Source: Pseudoxanthomonas sp. SL93
Lineage (GTDB): Bacteria; Pseudomonadota; Gammaproteobacteria; Xanthomonadales; Xanthomonadaceae
Length of the DNA stretch: 64,000 nucleotides
Direction of reading: 5' to 3'
Assembly: GCF_026625825.1 (NCBI RefSeq)
Contig: NZ_CP113065.1
Span: 310,001 to 374,000 of the forward strand
Shown here: one piece after another, positions 52,116 to 60,243 of the stretch
Layout of the letters: every line of letters begins with the position of its first letter
Position numbering within the stretch: the first letter of the stretch is position 1
Made by a program: the position numbers and the translations under genes
Notes under the pieces: generated by a model
What the model saw: only the letters and a program-made list of their open reading frames with translations
Databases searched by the model: none
What the model was told of the DNA's origin: nothing

Positions 52116-52601
52116 TCACTGGGCTTGGTGGGCCTTCAGGGCTTCCAGCACGGCATCGGCATGGCCGGGGACTTTCACGCCGCGCCATTCCTGCGCGATG
52201 CGGCCGTCGGGCGAGATCAGGAACGTGCTGCGCACCACGCCCAGCACCTTGCGGCCATACATGTTCTTCTCGTGGATCACGTCGAAGGCCTTGCACAGCG
52301 CTTCGTCGGCGTCGCTGACCAGGGGGAACTTGAACCCTTGCTTGGTGCAGAAGTTGTCGTGCGACTTCACCGAGTCGCGCGACACGCCCAGCACGGTGGC
52401 GTTCAACTTCTTGAATTTCGGCAGCAGCGCGTTGAAATCCAGCCCTTCGGTGGTGCAGCCCGGCGTGCTGTCCTTCGGGTAGAAGTACAGCACCAGCCAG
52501 TGGCCGGCATGGTCGGCGAGGGTGGTGGTGGCGCCGCCGGACAGCGCCAGCGGCAGTTTCAATGTCGATTTCGGTAGGGCGTTGGCGCTTTTTGCCGTCA
52601 T
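52116..52601 (-). CDS. bcp: Thioredoxin-dependent peroxiredoxin (Bcp/PrxQ)
   Basis: This 161-residue peroxidase reduces H2O2 and organic hydroperoxides through a peroxidatic cysteine in FYPKDSTPGCTTEG. The usual PrxQ partner cysteine five residues later is absent (TTEGLD). Instead, a cysteine in DNFCTKQGF about 40 residues on, or the one in ALCKAF, may resolve the sulfenate. It follows gcvR by 2 bp; the gcvR-bcp pair divergent from dapA mirrors the E. coli order. Confidence 0.93.
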   Translation of the reverse strand: MTAKSANALPKSTLKLPLALSGGATTTLADHAGHWLVLYFYPKDSTPGCTTEGLDFNALLPKFKKLNATVLGVSRDSVKSHDNFCTKQGFKFPLVSDADEALCKAFDVIHEKNMYGRKVLGVVRSTFLISPDGRIAQEWRGVKVPGHADAVLEALKAHQAQ

Positions 52602-52603
52602 CG

Positions 52604-53179
52604 TCAGAACTTCATCGGATCCATGATCGCGTCCAGGTTCAGATGGTCGCAGAATTCGAGGAAATCGTCGCGCAGCGCGGCGATGTGCATGTTGGCCGGC
52701 ACGCCGATGGTCACCTGCGCCGAGAACATCTCCGCACCGGTCTGCATGGCGCGGTAGCGCGTGCTCTGCAGGTTCTCGATGGTGATGCCCTGGCGGTCGA
52801 AGAAATCGGCCAGCTGGAAGAGGATGCCGGGCTTGTCGGCGGCGACCACTTCCACGATGTACGGCAGCAGGTTGGACTGCACCACCTTCGGACCCGTGCG
52901 GTAGAACACCAGCTTCAGGCCTTCATCGCGCTCCAGGCGCGAGAGCATGGCTTCCAGCTTGGCTACCGCGTCCCAGGAGCCGGTGGCCAGCGCCGTCACA
53001 GAGACGTCGCGGCCCACCGTCGACAGCCGGGCATCCACCAGATTGCAGCCGCTGTCGGCGATGCGGCGCGTCACCGACAGGAGCGGCGACTCCGGATGCG
53101 TCGTATAGGCGGTGATCAGGAGGTGGTTTTCGGTCGGCGAGGGCCGGGGCGTGGAGTCGGTCAAAGGGGCTTCCGGCAT
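52604..53179 (-). CDS. gcvR: Glycine cleavage system transcriptional repressor-like ACT protein
   Basis: This 191-residue protein has two ACT domains (HLLITAYTTHPESPLLSVTRRIADSGCNLVDAR and YIVEVVAADKPGILFQLADFFDRQGITIENLQSTRY), as in GcvR, which modulates GcvA control of glycine cleavage genes in E. coli. It has no DNA-binding motif of its own. The ATG at 53179 was preferred; the frame extends 28 codons upstream without family similarity. It is divergent from dapA and runs into bcp. Confidence 0.88.
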   Translation of the reverse strand: MPEAPLTDSTPRPSPTENHLLITAYTTHPESPLLSVTRRIADSGCNLVDARLSTVGRDVSVTALATGSWDAVAKLEAMLSRLERDEGLKLVFYRTGPKVVQSNLLPYIVEVVAADKPGILFQLADFFDRQGITIENLQSTRYRAMQTGAEMFSAQVTIGVPANMHIAALRDDFLEFCDHLNLDAIMDPMKF

Positions 53180-53226
53180 TACAGCGAGTCTGAATGGCAG
53201 CCGGGCGAGTCCCAGGTGCTGGCGGC

Positions 53227-53256
53227 AGCATACTTGCCCGCCCTTTGACGCCGCAA
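53227..53256 (-). promoter_or_regulatory. Putative gcvR-bcp promoter
   Basis: On the minus strand, TTGCGG (53256-53251) and TATGCT (53232-53227) are 18 bp apart. Transcription would start near 53220 with a leader of about 40 nt. It is supported only by motif and position in the divergent dapA-gcvR gap. Confidence 0.4.
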
Positions 53257-53346
53257 GTAACATGCGGCCGACATCTCCGGCCGGGTCGGGACAATCGCGC
53301 TTGCCGCGCCTCCCGACCGGCGGCCCCTTCCACCGAGACCTTTCCC

Positions 53347-54255
53347 TTGCATCTTTCCGGCAGCATCACCGCATTGGCCACGCCGTTCACGGCGGCTGGC
53401 GAACTCGACCTTGACGCCTGGCGCGCGCTGCTCAAACAGCAGCAGGATGGCGGTACCCAGGGTGTCGTGGTGGCCGGGTCCACGGGTGAGGCGGCAGCCT
53501 TGTCGGACGAGGAGTACGACACCCTGCTGCGGATCGCGGTTGAGCAGCTCGGCGGACGGATTCCGGTGCTGGCCGGCACCGGCCAGATGAATACCGCCAA
53601 GACCATCGCCGCCACCCGTCGCGCGGCGGCGGTCGGCGCGCAGGTCGCGCTGGTGGTGACGCCGCCCTACGTGCGGCCGACGCAGGCGGGCCTGATCGCG
53701 CACTACCGCGCGGTCGCCGACCAGGGTGGCCTGCCGGTGGTGCTGTACAACGTGCCCGGCCGCACCGGTTGCGACCTGCTGCCGGAGACCGTGGCGGCGC
53801 TGGTCGACCACCCCGGTATCGTCGGCATCAAGGAAGCCCGCGCCGAACCCGAGCGCATGGCCGCGCTGCTGGCGTTGCGCAGCGACACGTTCGCCATTCT
53901 CAGCGGCGATGATCCGACTGCGTCGCGCGCCATGCTGGCCGGTGCCGATGGCCTGATTTCGGTCGGTTCCAATGCCTTGCCCGCCACCTTCCGCCGCCTG
54001 TGCGATCTGTCGCGGCAGGGCGACGCCGCCGCGGCTGCGCAGCTGAACGCGCAACTGCAAGACCTCTACGGCTTTCTTGGCGTGGAATCCAACCCCATCC
54101 CGGTCAAGGCGCTGCTGCAGCGCCAGGGCATCGGCGAAGGCCTGCGCCTGCCGTTGCAGGTACTGTCTGCCCCCCATCATTCCACCGCCGACCGGCTGGC
54201 CACGCTGGCCGCCGCGTTGGAAGCACAATCCAGCCGCGAAACGATCGCGGCCTGA
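53347..54255 (+). CDS. dapA: 4-hydroxy-tetrahydrodipicolinate synthase
   Basis: This 302-residue TIM-barrel lyase condenses pyruvate with aspartate semialdehyde, the first committed step to lysine and meso-diaminopimelate. Visible features are [42 protein letters not shown] (catalytic Tyr), [12 protein letters not shown] (Schiff-base Lys) and ILSGDD. The first codon consistent with the family is TTG at 53347 (followed by [13 protein letters not shown]); longer upstream frames lack similarity. It is followed by a BamC-like lipoprotein gene, the same order as dapA-bamC in E. coli. Confidence 0.95.
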   Translation: MHLSGSITALATPFTAAGELDLDAWRALLKQQQDGGTQGVVVAGSTGEAAALSDEEYDTLLRIAVEQLGGRIPVLAGTGQMNTAKTIAATRRAAAVGAQVALVVTPPYVRPTQAGLIAHYRAVADQGGLPVVLYNVPGRTGCDLLPETVAALVDHPGIVGIKEARAEPERMAALLALRSDTFAILSGDDPTASRAMLAGADGLISVGSNALPATFRRLCDLSRQGDAAAAAQLNAQLQDLYGFLGVESNPIPVKALLQRQGIGEGLRLPLQVLSAPHHSTADRLATLAAALEAQSSRETIAA

Positions 54256-54272
54256 ACCCAGGAGAACACCAC

Positions 54273-54782
54273 ATGCGTCTTTCGTCTTCCCTTTCGCGTC
54301 CGCTTGCCCTGGTGCTGCTGGCCGTTTCCGTGGCCGGCCTGTCGGGCTGCAAGTGGTTCACCAAGGGGGCCAAGGGCGAATACGCACTGCCGCCGGAAGC
54401 CCGCGCGCTGGAAGTCCCGCCGGACCTCAACCTGCCCAGCACCGCCGGCGCCATGCAGATTCCCGGTGCTGCCGCCGCCACGCCCGCCGGCGCATCGGCC
54501 ACGGCCGCCAGCGCGACCGGCTTCAACATTCCCGGCAGCCGCGATGACGCCTTCACCAAGGTCGGCGAAGCGCTGGGCGGCATCGACGGCGTGACCATCG
54601 CCAGCCGCGCACAGCTGCTGGGTACCTACGACGTGGCCTACGAAGGCGCCAATTTCCTGGTGCGCGTGGTCGGCGTGGACGCAGGTGCCTACATTTCCGC
54701 CGTCGATCCCCGCGGCCTGCCGGCCACCGGCGAAGCCCCCACCAAGTTGATGGCGGCGCTGAAGGCCAAGCTGGGCGGCTGA
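54273..54782 (+). CDS. BamC/NlpB-like lipoprotein
   Basis: This 169-residue outer-membrane lipoprotein has lipobox LSGC (Cys26) followed by an N-terminal region typical of BamC-type proteins (YALPPEARALEVPPDLNLPS). One compact domain (FNIPGSRDDAFTKVGEALGGIDGVTIASRAQLLGTYDVAYEG) resembles half of the two-domain BamC fold. It is far shorter than E. coli BamC (about 344 residues), as seen in xanthomonads. AGGAG lies 8 nt before the ATG. It shares the dapA operon and ends at a strong terminator. A role in outer-membrane protein assembly is likely but inferred. Confidence 0.82.
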   Translation: MRLSSSLSRPLALVLLAVSVAGLSGCKWFTKGAKGEYALPPEARALEVPPDLNLPSTAGAMQIPGAAAATPAGASATAASATGFNIPGSRDDAFTKVGEALGGIDGVTIASRAQLLGTYDVAYEGANFLVRVVGVDAGAYISAVDPRGLPATGEAPTKLMAALKAKLGG

Positions 54783-54804
54783 TCCCAGCACGTCCCTGAC
54801 ACGA

Positions 54805-54830
54805 GAAAGGCGCCGCGAGGCGCCTTTCTT
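54805..54830. terminator. Rho-independent terminator between dapA operon and fdxA
   Basis: A perfect 10-bp stem GAAAGGCGCC (54805-54814) with GGCGCCTTTC (54819-54828) closes a GCGA loop, with A- and T-rich flanks on both sides. It can serve the converging fdxA gene as well. Confidence 0.85.
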
Positions 54831-54879
54831 CGTCATGGCATGCCCGTCTCTGGTGCATGCCTTGCCGCGTGACGGCCGA

Positions 54880-55203
54880 TCAGCGCTCCAGCAGCGGCAG
54901 CTTGTCGGTCTTGCCTTCCCAGTCCTTGGCGTCGGGCAGCGGTTCCTTGCGCGTGGTGATCACCGGCCAGGCCTTGGCCAGTTCGGCATTCAGCGCCACA
55001 TAGCCTTCCTGGCCCGCGGGCACGTCGTCTTCCGGATAGATGGCATTGATGGGGCATTCCGGTTCGCACAGCGTGCAGTCGATGCATTCGTCCGGATCGA
55101 TCACCAGGAAGTTGGGGCCTTCGTGGAAGCAGTCCACGGGACAGACTTCCACGCAGTCGGTGTACTTGCACTTGATGCAGTTTTCGGTGACGACGAAGGG
55201 CAT
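54880..55203 (-). CDS. fdxA: Ferredoxin FdxA (7Fe-8S type)
   Basis: This 107-residue cytoplasmic electron carrier has the cysteine pattern [23 protein letters not shown] and [18 protein letters not shown], which binds one 3Fe-4S and one 4Fe-4S cluster, and the acidic C-terminal extension common to proteobacterial FdxA. ATG 55203 begins the canonical [17 protein letters not shown]. It is monocistronic as far as visible and converges on the dapA operon terminator. Confidence 0.96.
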   Translation of the reverse strand: MPFVVTENCIKCKYTDCVEVCPVDCFHEGPNFLVIDPDECIDCTLCEPECPINAIYPEDDVPAGQEGYVALNAELAKAWPVITTRKEPLPDAKDWEGKTDKLPLLER

Positions 55204-55390
55204 GAGGTTCGATGTGCTGCGGAGGAAACCGCGCAAGTTTAAATCACCGCGTCATCCAAGATGGAAATGTTTACCGGCGGTGCCGAAGTGCTTGCTTGAG
55301 ATAGGGCGCGGAACAGCCCACCCGCCTACGGCGGCGTTGCGCCATCTCAGTCGGGATCGTTCCAGTGGAAGCGGTTCGGCGGGTAGAGCC

Positions 55391-55414
55391 TATCTTATAT
55401 TTCCATAAATGGAA
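55391..55414 (+). promoter_or_regulatory. AT-rich palindromic operator upstream of the pirin gene
   Basis: TTCCAT-AA-ATGGAA (55401-55414) is a perfect inverted repeat in an AT-rich patch (TATCTTATATTTCCATAAATGG) inside otherwise GC-rich DNA, about 85 bp before the pirin start. Such dyads are typical of LysR- or MarR-type operators that control quinone/pirin genes. TATCTT at 55391-55396 could be a -10 element. No regulator gene lies beside it in this window. Confidence 0.45.
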
Positions 55415-55495
55415 CGACCTATTGGTTTTGGCTGCCTTTATCCCATCCGTGTTGAGGATCATGCTGCACGCCTCACCACACACCGGAGCACCGCC

Positions 55496-56203
55496 ATGAT
55501 CACCCTGCGCCCCGCCACCTCCCGCGGCCATGCCAACCATGGCTGGCTGGATTCGTGGCACAGCTTTTCCTTCGCCGAGTACTACGACGACAAGCACGTG
55601 CACTGGGGCCCGTTGCGCGTCATCAACGAAGACCGCGTGGCCGCCGGCCGCGGCTTCGGCCAGCACGGCCACCGCGACATGGAGATCATCAGCTACGTGC
55701 TGGAAGGCGCCTTGGGCCACAAGGACTCCATGGGCACCAGCTCCAGCATCGTGCCGGGCGACGTGCAGCGCATGAGCGCCGGTACCGGCGTGCAGCATTC
55801 CGAGTTCAACTACAGCGAAACCGGCACCACGCATTTCCTGCAGATCTGGATCATCCCCGACAAGCAGGGCGTGGCACCGTCGTACGAAGAAAAGCGTTTC
55901 GCCGCTGAAGAGAAGCAGGGCCGCCTGCGGCTGGTGGTCAGCCCGGACGGCGCCGATGGTTCGATCAGCATCCACCAGGATGCGCGCCTGTACGCCGGTC
56001 TGTTCGACGGCGACGAGGCGGCGGTGCTGCGCCTGGCCGAGGGACGCCTGGGTTACGTGCATGTGGCGCGCGGCGAAGTGACTGTCAACGGCCACACCCT
56101 GTCGGCCGGCGATGCGCTGCTCTACGAAGGCGAGCCGCTGGTCAGCGTGGGCCAGGGCATCGGTGCGGAAGTGCTGGTGTTCGACCTGCCGCCGTTGAAG
56201 TAA
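55496..56203 (+). CDS. Pirin family protein (YhhW-like quercetinase)
   Basis: This 235-residue bicupin opens MITLRPATSRGHANHGWLDSWHSFSFAEYYD, the typical pirin start. The metal-binding histidines lie in GFGQHGHRDMEIISYVLEG (His-x-His) and VQHSEFN with a following Glu. YhhW-type pirins are cytosolic Fe/Ni/Cu enzymes able to oxidise quercetin, and many are induced by electrophiles or quinones. ATG 55496 was chosen over an upstream extension in the AT-rich region. It ends at a T-tailed hairpin. Confidence 0.93.
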   Translation: MITLRPATSRGHANHGWLDSWHSFSFAEYYDDKHVHWGPLRVINEDRVAAGRGFGQHGHRDMEIISYVLEGALGHKDSMGTSSSIVPGDVQRMSAGTGVQHSEFNYSETGTTHFLQIWIIPDKQGVAPSYEEKRFAAEEKQGRLRLVVSPDGADGSISIHQDARLYAGLFDGDEAAVLRLAEGRLGYVHVARGEVTVNGHTLSAGDALLYEGEPLVSVGQGIGAEVLVFDLPPLK

Positions 56204-56235
56204 CAGGCGATGGCGCCCGGACGCCGCGGTCATGA

Positions 56236-56265
56236 GAAAGGGTGCGCGGATGCGAACCCTTTTTC
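56236..56265 (+). terminator. Terminator after the pirin gene
   Basis: AAAGGGT (56237-56243) pairs with ACCCTTT (56256-56262), with an inner CGC/GCG pairing, followed by more Ts. It stands between the pirin gene and the converging XapX operon. Confidence 0.7.
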
Positions 56266-56282
56266 GTTCGCGGGACGCGCGA

Positions 56283-56441
56283 TCAGGCGAGCATGCGTTC
56301 GGCGACCAGGAAACCCGCCGTCATGGCGACTACCAGCAGCGCCCCTTGCAGCCGGGGCGGCGCGGGCAGCGGCACGTCCAGCAGGCGGCAGCCCATGCCG
56401 ATGGCCAGTGCCAGCACCAGGCCGAGCAATGTCAGCATCAT
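56283..56441 (-). CDS. Small XapX-like membrane protein (copy 2 of tandem pair)
   Basis: This 52-residue protein is MMLTLLGLVLALAIGMGCRL followed by LDVPLPAPPRLQGALLVVAM and a short end. It has two hydrophobic helices joined by a P-P turn and closely matches the XapX/DUF1427 pattern (L-G-x-x-x-G-x-x-x-R-x-x-x-V-P-x-P-A-P-P). The ATG at 56441 overlaps the stop of the next gene upstream (ATGA), so it is coupled to it. The function of XapX proteins is not established. Confidence 0.75.
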   Translation of the reverse strand: MMLTLLGLVLALAIGMGCRLLDVPLPAPPRLQGALLVVAMTAGFLVAERMLA

Positions 56442-56668
56442 GGGCGTCCTCCCTGTTTCGTCTCACCGGTCGGTCCGCCGCAGTGCGCGACGTGGCGTGC
56501 TTCGCGGCGCGCCATGAAACGGTCGGCGACCACATACCCCAGCGTCATCGCCACCACCAGCAGCGCGCCCACCAGCACCGGCGGCGCCGGCACCGGGATG
56601 CCCATCCAGCGACAGCCGAAACCTATCGCGAAACCCAGCAGCACGCCGGCGAGGAATTTCAGGTTCAT
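56438..56668 (-). CDS. XapX-like membrane protein (copy 1 of tandem pair)
   Basis: This 76-residue protein begins MNLKFLAGVLLGFAIGFGCR, then WMGIPVPAPPVLVGALLVVAMTLGYVVADRFMARRE: two transmembrane helices around the IPVPAPP turn typical of DUF1427/XapX. A short soluble tail with one Cys and one His follows. It is coupled by ATGA overlaps both to the MFS gene upstream (56665-56668) and to the second XapX copy downstream. The name derives from a xanthosine operon, but the role is unknown. Confidence 0.82.
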   Translation of the reverse strand: MNLKFLAGVLLGFAIGFGCRWMGIPVPAPPVLVGALLVVAMTLGYVVADRFMARREARHVAHCGGPTGETKQGGRP

Positions 56669-58299
56669 GCCATGCCTCCGGGCGCCTGCGATGGCACCGG
56701 CACGGGACTGCCCGGCGCACCGCCGATGAAATGCCGCACGACGGGTGCGTGCGTCGGGTCCTGCAGCAGGGCCTTGATCGCGTCCTGCAGCGCGCGCTCG
56801 TCTTCGGTGACGCGTTCGTGCTGGCGCAGGTGCTCGTGCCAGGAACAGTCGACGAAGTATTCCAGGTAGGTGCCGGGCTGCGTGCTGTCTTCGGCCACGC
56901 CCCATTGCACGGCGCCGTTGCGACGGCGCGCGTGCCCCAACGGCTGCATGCGGGCCAGGAATTCCTCGCGCCGTGCGATATCCACCCGGTACTCGACCGT
57001 CACCAGCACCGGTCCGCGGTCACCACCGACATCGCCCGCGACCACCGGTTGCGGCCAGTGGCCGGACGGGGTGACGTTGACCCGCGCGGCCTCGCCCAGT
57101 TTGAATCGCCAGCTGGCGAGTGCAGCGATCACCGTGCCGATCGCCGCCACGATCAGCGCCATCGGCGTTCCGTAGGCCTGCGCGACCGCGCCCCAACCCA
57201 GGCTGCCGACGGCCATGCCTGCGGAAAACACCACGATGTACAGCGAGAGCGCACGTGCCCGTACCCACGCCGGGACCGATGTCTGCGCGGCGATCTGCAG
57301 CGATGACAGCACCGTGATCCACGCGAAGCCGTTGAACAGCGACACCACATACAGTGCGGGGATGTCGCGCAGCAGGGCAAGCGCCAGCATGCAGGCCGCA
57401 TAGACCGCGGTGGCGGCCAGCACCATCGCGTCGGGGTCGAAACGCGTGCGCAGCGCCGGCAGCAGCATGGCGCCGGCGATCGCGCCGATGCCGATGCAGC
57501 CCAGCAGCAGGCCATAGGTGCCGGCGCTGGCGCCCAGCTCCTGCTTCACCACGATGGGCAGCAGCGCCGTCAACGCGCTGGCGAAGACGAAGAAGCAGGC
57601 GGCCTTCACCAGTACCGACTGCAGCACCGACGCCTGCCTGGCGTAACGCAGCCCGGCGCGCAGCGCCGCGCCGAAGGTTTCCGGCGGCAACGCCGAGGAA
57701 GCGGGAGAGCGCCGCCATCGCCACAGCACGATCGCCACGCCGAGGAAGCTCAACGCGTTCACCGCGAATGCCCACGCGATGCCCGCCTGCGCCACGATCA
57801 GGCCGCCGAGCGCGGGGCCGATGGAGCGCGCGATGTTCATGCTCAACGAGCCCAGCGCCACCGCCGGCCCCAGCATCGGCCGCGGAACCAGCTCGGGCGT
57901 GGTCGCCTGCTGCGCGGGCATCGCCATCGCCGCGCCGATGCCCAGCGCGAACGTCAGCGCCACCAGCGTCCACGGCCGCAGCATGTCCAGGTGCGCCAGC
58001 ACCGCCAGCGTGCTGGCCACCAGCAGCATCCACAGCTGCGCGATGATCAGGTAGCGCCGCCGGTCGACGATGTCGGCCAGCGTGCCGGCCACGATTGCCA
58101 GCAGCACGACGGGCAGGGTGGTGGCGGATTGCACCGCGGCCACCATCAGCGGCGAACCGGTGGTTTCCGCCATGACCCAGGCGGCGGCGACATCATGGAT
58201 CCAGGTGCCGATGTTGCCGACCAGGATCGCCAGCCACAACGCGCGGAATGTCGGTTGCTGAAGCGGTGACCAGGGTCCTACGGGTGCGGGCGTCGCCAT
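56665..58299 (-). CDS. MFS transporter with C-terminal antibiotic-biosynthesis-monooxygenase-like domain
   Basis: This 544-residue protein has about twelve transmembrane helices of the EntS-like MFS_3 family (residues 1-405: FRALWLAILVGNIGTWIHDVAAAWVM, GTLADIVDRRRYLIIAQLWM motif A, PALGGLIVAQAGIAWAFAVNALSF). They are followed by a soluble domain of about 110 residues (VLVTVEYRVDIARREEFLARMQPLGHARRRNGAVQWGVAEDS...YFVDCSWHEHLRQHERVT). The latter resembles ABM/NIPSNAP-type dimeric alpha-beta barrels. Such fusions are recurrent in this MFS group. The substrate is unknown; exporters of this family move siderophores or small metabolites. It overlaps the XapX gene by 4 bp and lies 3 bp from the amidohydrolase gene. 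Confidence 0.9.
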   Translation of the reverse strand: MATPAPVGPWSPLQQPTFRALWLAILVGNIGTWIHDVAAAWVMAETTGSPLMVAAVQSATTLPVVLLAIVAGTLADIVDRRRYLIIAQLWMLLVASTLAVLAHLDMLRPWTLVALTFALGIGAAMAMPAQQATTPELVPRPMLGPAVALGSLSMNIARSIGPALGGLIVAQAGIAWAFAVNALSFLGVAIVLWRWRRSPASSALPPETFGAALRAGLRYARQASVLQSVLVKAACFFVFASALTALLPIVVKQELGASAGTYGLLLGCIGIGAIAGAMLLPALRTRFDPDAMVLAATAVYAACMLALALLRDIPALYVVSLFNGFAWITVLSSLQIAAQTSVPAWVRARALSLYIVVFSAGMAVGSLGWGAVAQAYGTPMALIVAAIGTVIAALASWRFKLGEAARVNVTPSGHWPQPVVAGDVGGDRGPVLVTVEYRVDIARREEFLARMQPLGHARRRNGAVQWGVAEDSTQPGTYLEYFVDCSWHEHLRQHERVTEDERALQDAIKALLQDPTHAPVVRHFIGGAPGSPVPVPSQAPGGMA

Positions 58300-58302
58300 C
58301 GG

Positions 58303-60243
58303 TCAGAACGCGAAGCAGGAGCAGCCCATCGCGCCCCAGAAATTCCGCAGGTCATGCGTGGGCGTGGCGTGGTGTGCGGCATGACCGTGCTCGTGCACCT
58401 GGCAGTGCTTGCCATGGGCATGCGATACCGCCGCGGTCGCCTGCGCCAGGGTGCCGCCCTGGTAGCCGCCGAAGCGGTTGACCGGCGACCAGTCGGGCAT
58501 GGGGGGCGGCAAGGTGGGTGCGAGCGGGGCATACGGTCCGTCGCCATGCACGATGCGTCCGCCCACTACCGTCAACACGCTGGTGATGTCGGGGATGTCG
58601 GCCTCGGGCACGCTGAAGAAATCCGCGGACAACAGCGACACGTCGGCGAACTGTCCCGGCGCCAGCCGCCCCTTGTGGTCCTGTTCGCTGGAGAACCACG
58701 CGCTGCCCCGGGTCCACAGCGCCAGCGCCTCCTCGCGTTCCAGCCGGTTGTCGTCGCCGTACATGCGCAGTCCGCCGAGCGTGCGCCCGCTGACCAGCCA
58801 GTACAGCGCCACCCACGGGTTGTAGCTGGCGACACGGGTGGCGTCGGTGCCCGCGCCGACCGGCACGTCCGCCTGCAGCATGCGGCGCACCGGCGGGGTG
58901 TGCTTCAGCGCGTCGCTGCCGTAGCGTTCGGCGAAGAACTCGCCCTGGAACGCCATGCGGTGCTGGATGGCGATGCCGCCGCCCAGCGCACGCACGCGGT
59001 CGATGTTGCGCGGCGAAATGGTCTCGGCGTGGTCGATGATCCAGTGCAGGCCATCGAACGGCACCTCCCGGTTCACGCGTTCGTAGACGTCTAGCACGCG
59101 GGTGATGCTCTCGTCATACGTGGCATGGATGCGGAACGGCCAGCGCTTCTCCGCCAGCAGGCGAACGACACTGTCCAACTCGCCCTCCATGCCGGCCGGC
59201 AGTTCGGGGCGCGGTTCGCGGAAATCCTCGAAGTCCGCCGCCGAGAACACCAGCATCTCGCCAGCGCCGTTGTGGCGCAGCATGTCGTCGCCCTGGCGCG
59301 GCGAGAGCATGCCCGACCAGCGTTGGAAGTCGGCCAGTTCCTGCCCCTTCTTCTGGGTGAACAGGTTGTAGGCGATGCGCACGGTCAGTTCGTCGTCCGC
59401 GTGCAGCTTCTGGATGATCTCGTAGTCTTCCGGGTAGTTCTGGAAGCCGCCGCCCGCATCGATCACCGACGTGATGCCCAGCCGGTTCAACTCGCGCATG
59501 AAGTGGCGCGTGGAGTTCAGCTGGTACTCGGCCGGCAGCTTCGGCCCCATGGCCAGCGTCGCGTACAGGATCAATGCATTGGGCTTGGCCAGCAGCAGGC
59601 CGGTCGGGTTGCCTGCCTTGTCCCGCTGGATCTGACCGCCCGGTGGATCGGGCGTGTCGCGGGTGTAGCCCACCGCGCGCAGCGCGGCGCGGTTGAGCAG
59701 GGCGCGGTCGTACAGGTGCAGCAGGAAGACCGGCGTGTCCGGCGCCAGCGCGTTGATCTCCTCCAGCGTGGGCAGGCGCTTCTCGGCGAACTGGTGCTCG
59801 CTGAAACCGCCCACCACCCGCACCCATTGCGGCGCCGGCGTGCGATCCACCTGGGTCTTCAGCATCGCCATGGCATCGGCCAGCGAACGCACGCCGTCCC
59901 AGCGCAGCTCCAGCGTGTAGTTCAAGCCGCCGCGGATCAGGTGCGTGTGGCTGTCGTTGAGGCCGGGGATCAGCCGGCGTCCGCCGGCGTCGACGATGCG
60001 CGTGGCCGCGCCCGCCGTGGCCATCACCGTGGCTTCGTCACCGACGGCCAGCACGCGACCGTCGGCGATCGCCAGCGCCGACGCCGACGGCGTGGCGGCA
60101 TCGAGCGTGGTGATGCGGGCATTGCGGATGATCAGGTCGGCCATGCGGCGGTCTCCCGGGTAAGCGCGGCCGGACGTGGCCATGACGGCGGCCGCGGCAG
60201 CGCCTTTCAGCAGGCGACGGCGCTGGTCATCCACCGAAGGCAT
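58303..60243 (-). CDS. YtcJ-like amidohydrolase with a His/Cys-rich tail
   Basis: This 646-residue metal-dependent amidohydrolase has a Tat-like start (QRRRLLKGAAAAAVMA). The composite beta-sandwich begins ADLIIRNARITTLDAATP, then come the metal-binding PGLNDSHTHLIRGG (HxH), an active-site Lys/Glu region, IHATYDES, WIIDHAETISP (His) and GAGTDATRVASYNPW (Asp). Family members cleave cyclic amides, imides or N-acyl groups; the substrate is unknown. The C-terminus is odd: VSHAHGKHCQVHEHGHAAHHATPTHD ends in GAMGCSCFAF, a dense His cluster plus a CSC motif, probably a metal-binding tail. It overlaps the DoxX gene by 17 bp at its start. Confidence 0.88.
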   Translation of the reverse strand: MPSVDDQRRRLLKGAAAAAVMATSGRAYPGDRRMADLIIRNARITTLDAATPSASALAIADGRVLAVGDEATVMATAGAATRIVDAGGRRLIPGLNDSHTHLIRGGLNYTLELRWDGVRSLADAMAMLKTQVDRTPAPQWVRVVGGFSEHQFAEKRLPTLEEINALAPDTPVFLLHLYDRALLNRAALRAVGYTRDTPDPPGGQIQRDKAGNPTGLLLAKPNALILYATLAMGPKLPAEYQLNSTRHFMRELNRLGITSVIDAGGGFQNYPEDYEIIQKLHADDELTVRIAYNLFTQKKGQELADFQRWSGMLSPRQGDDMLRHNGAGEMLVFSAADFEDFREPRPELPAGMEGELDSVVRLLAEKRWPFRIHATYDESITRVLDVYERVNREVPFDGLHWIIDHAETISPRNIDRVRALGGGIAIQHRMAFQGEFFAERYGSDALKHTPPVRRMLQADVPVGAGTDATRVASYNPWVALYWLVSGRTLGGLRMYGDDNRLEREEALALWTRGSAWFSSEQDHKGRLAPGQFADVSLLSADFFSVPEADIPDITSVLTVVGGRIVHGDGPYAPLAPTLPPPMPDWSPVNRFGGYQGGTLAQATAAVSHAHGKHCQVHEHGHAAHHATPTHDLRNFWGAMGCSCFAF

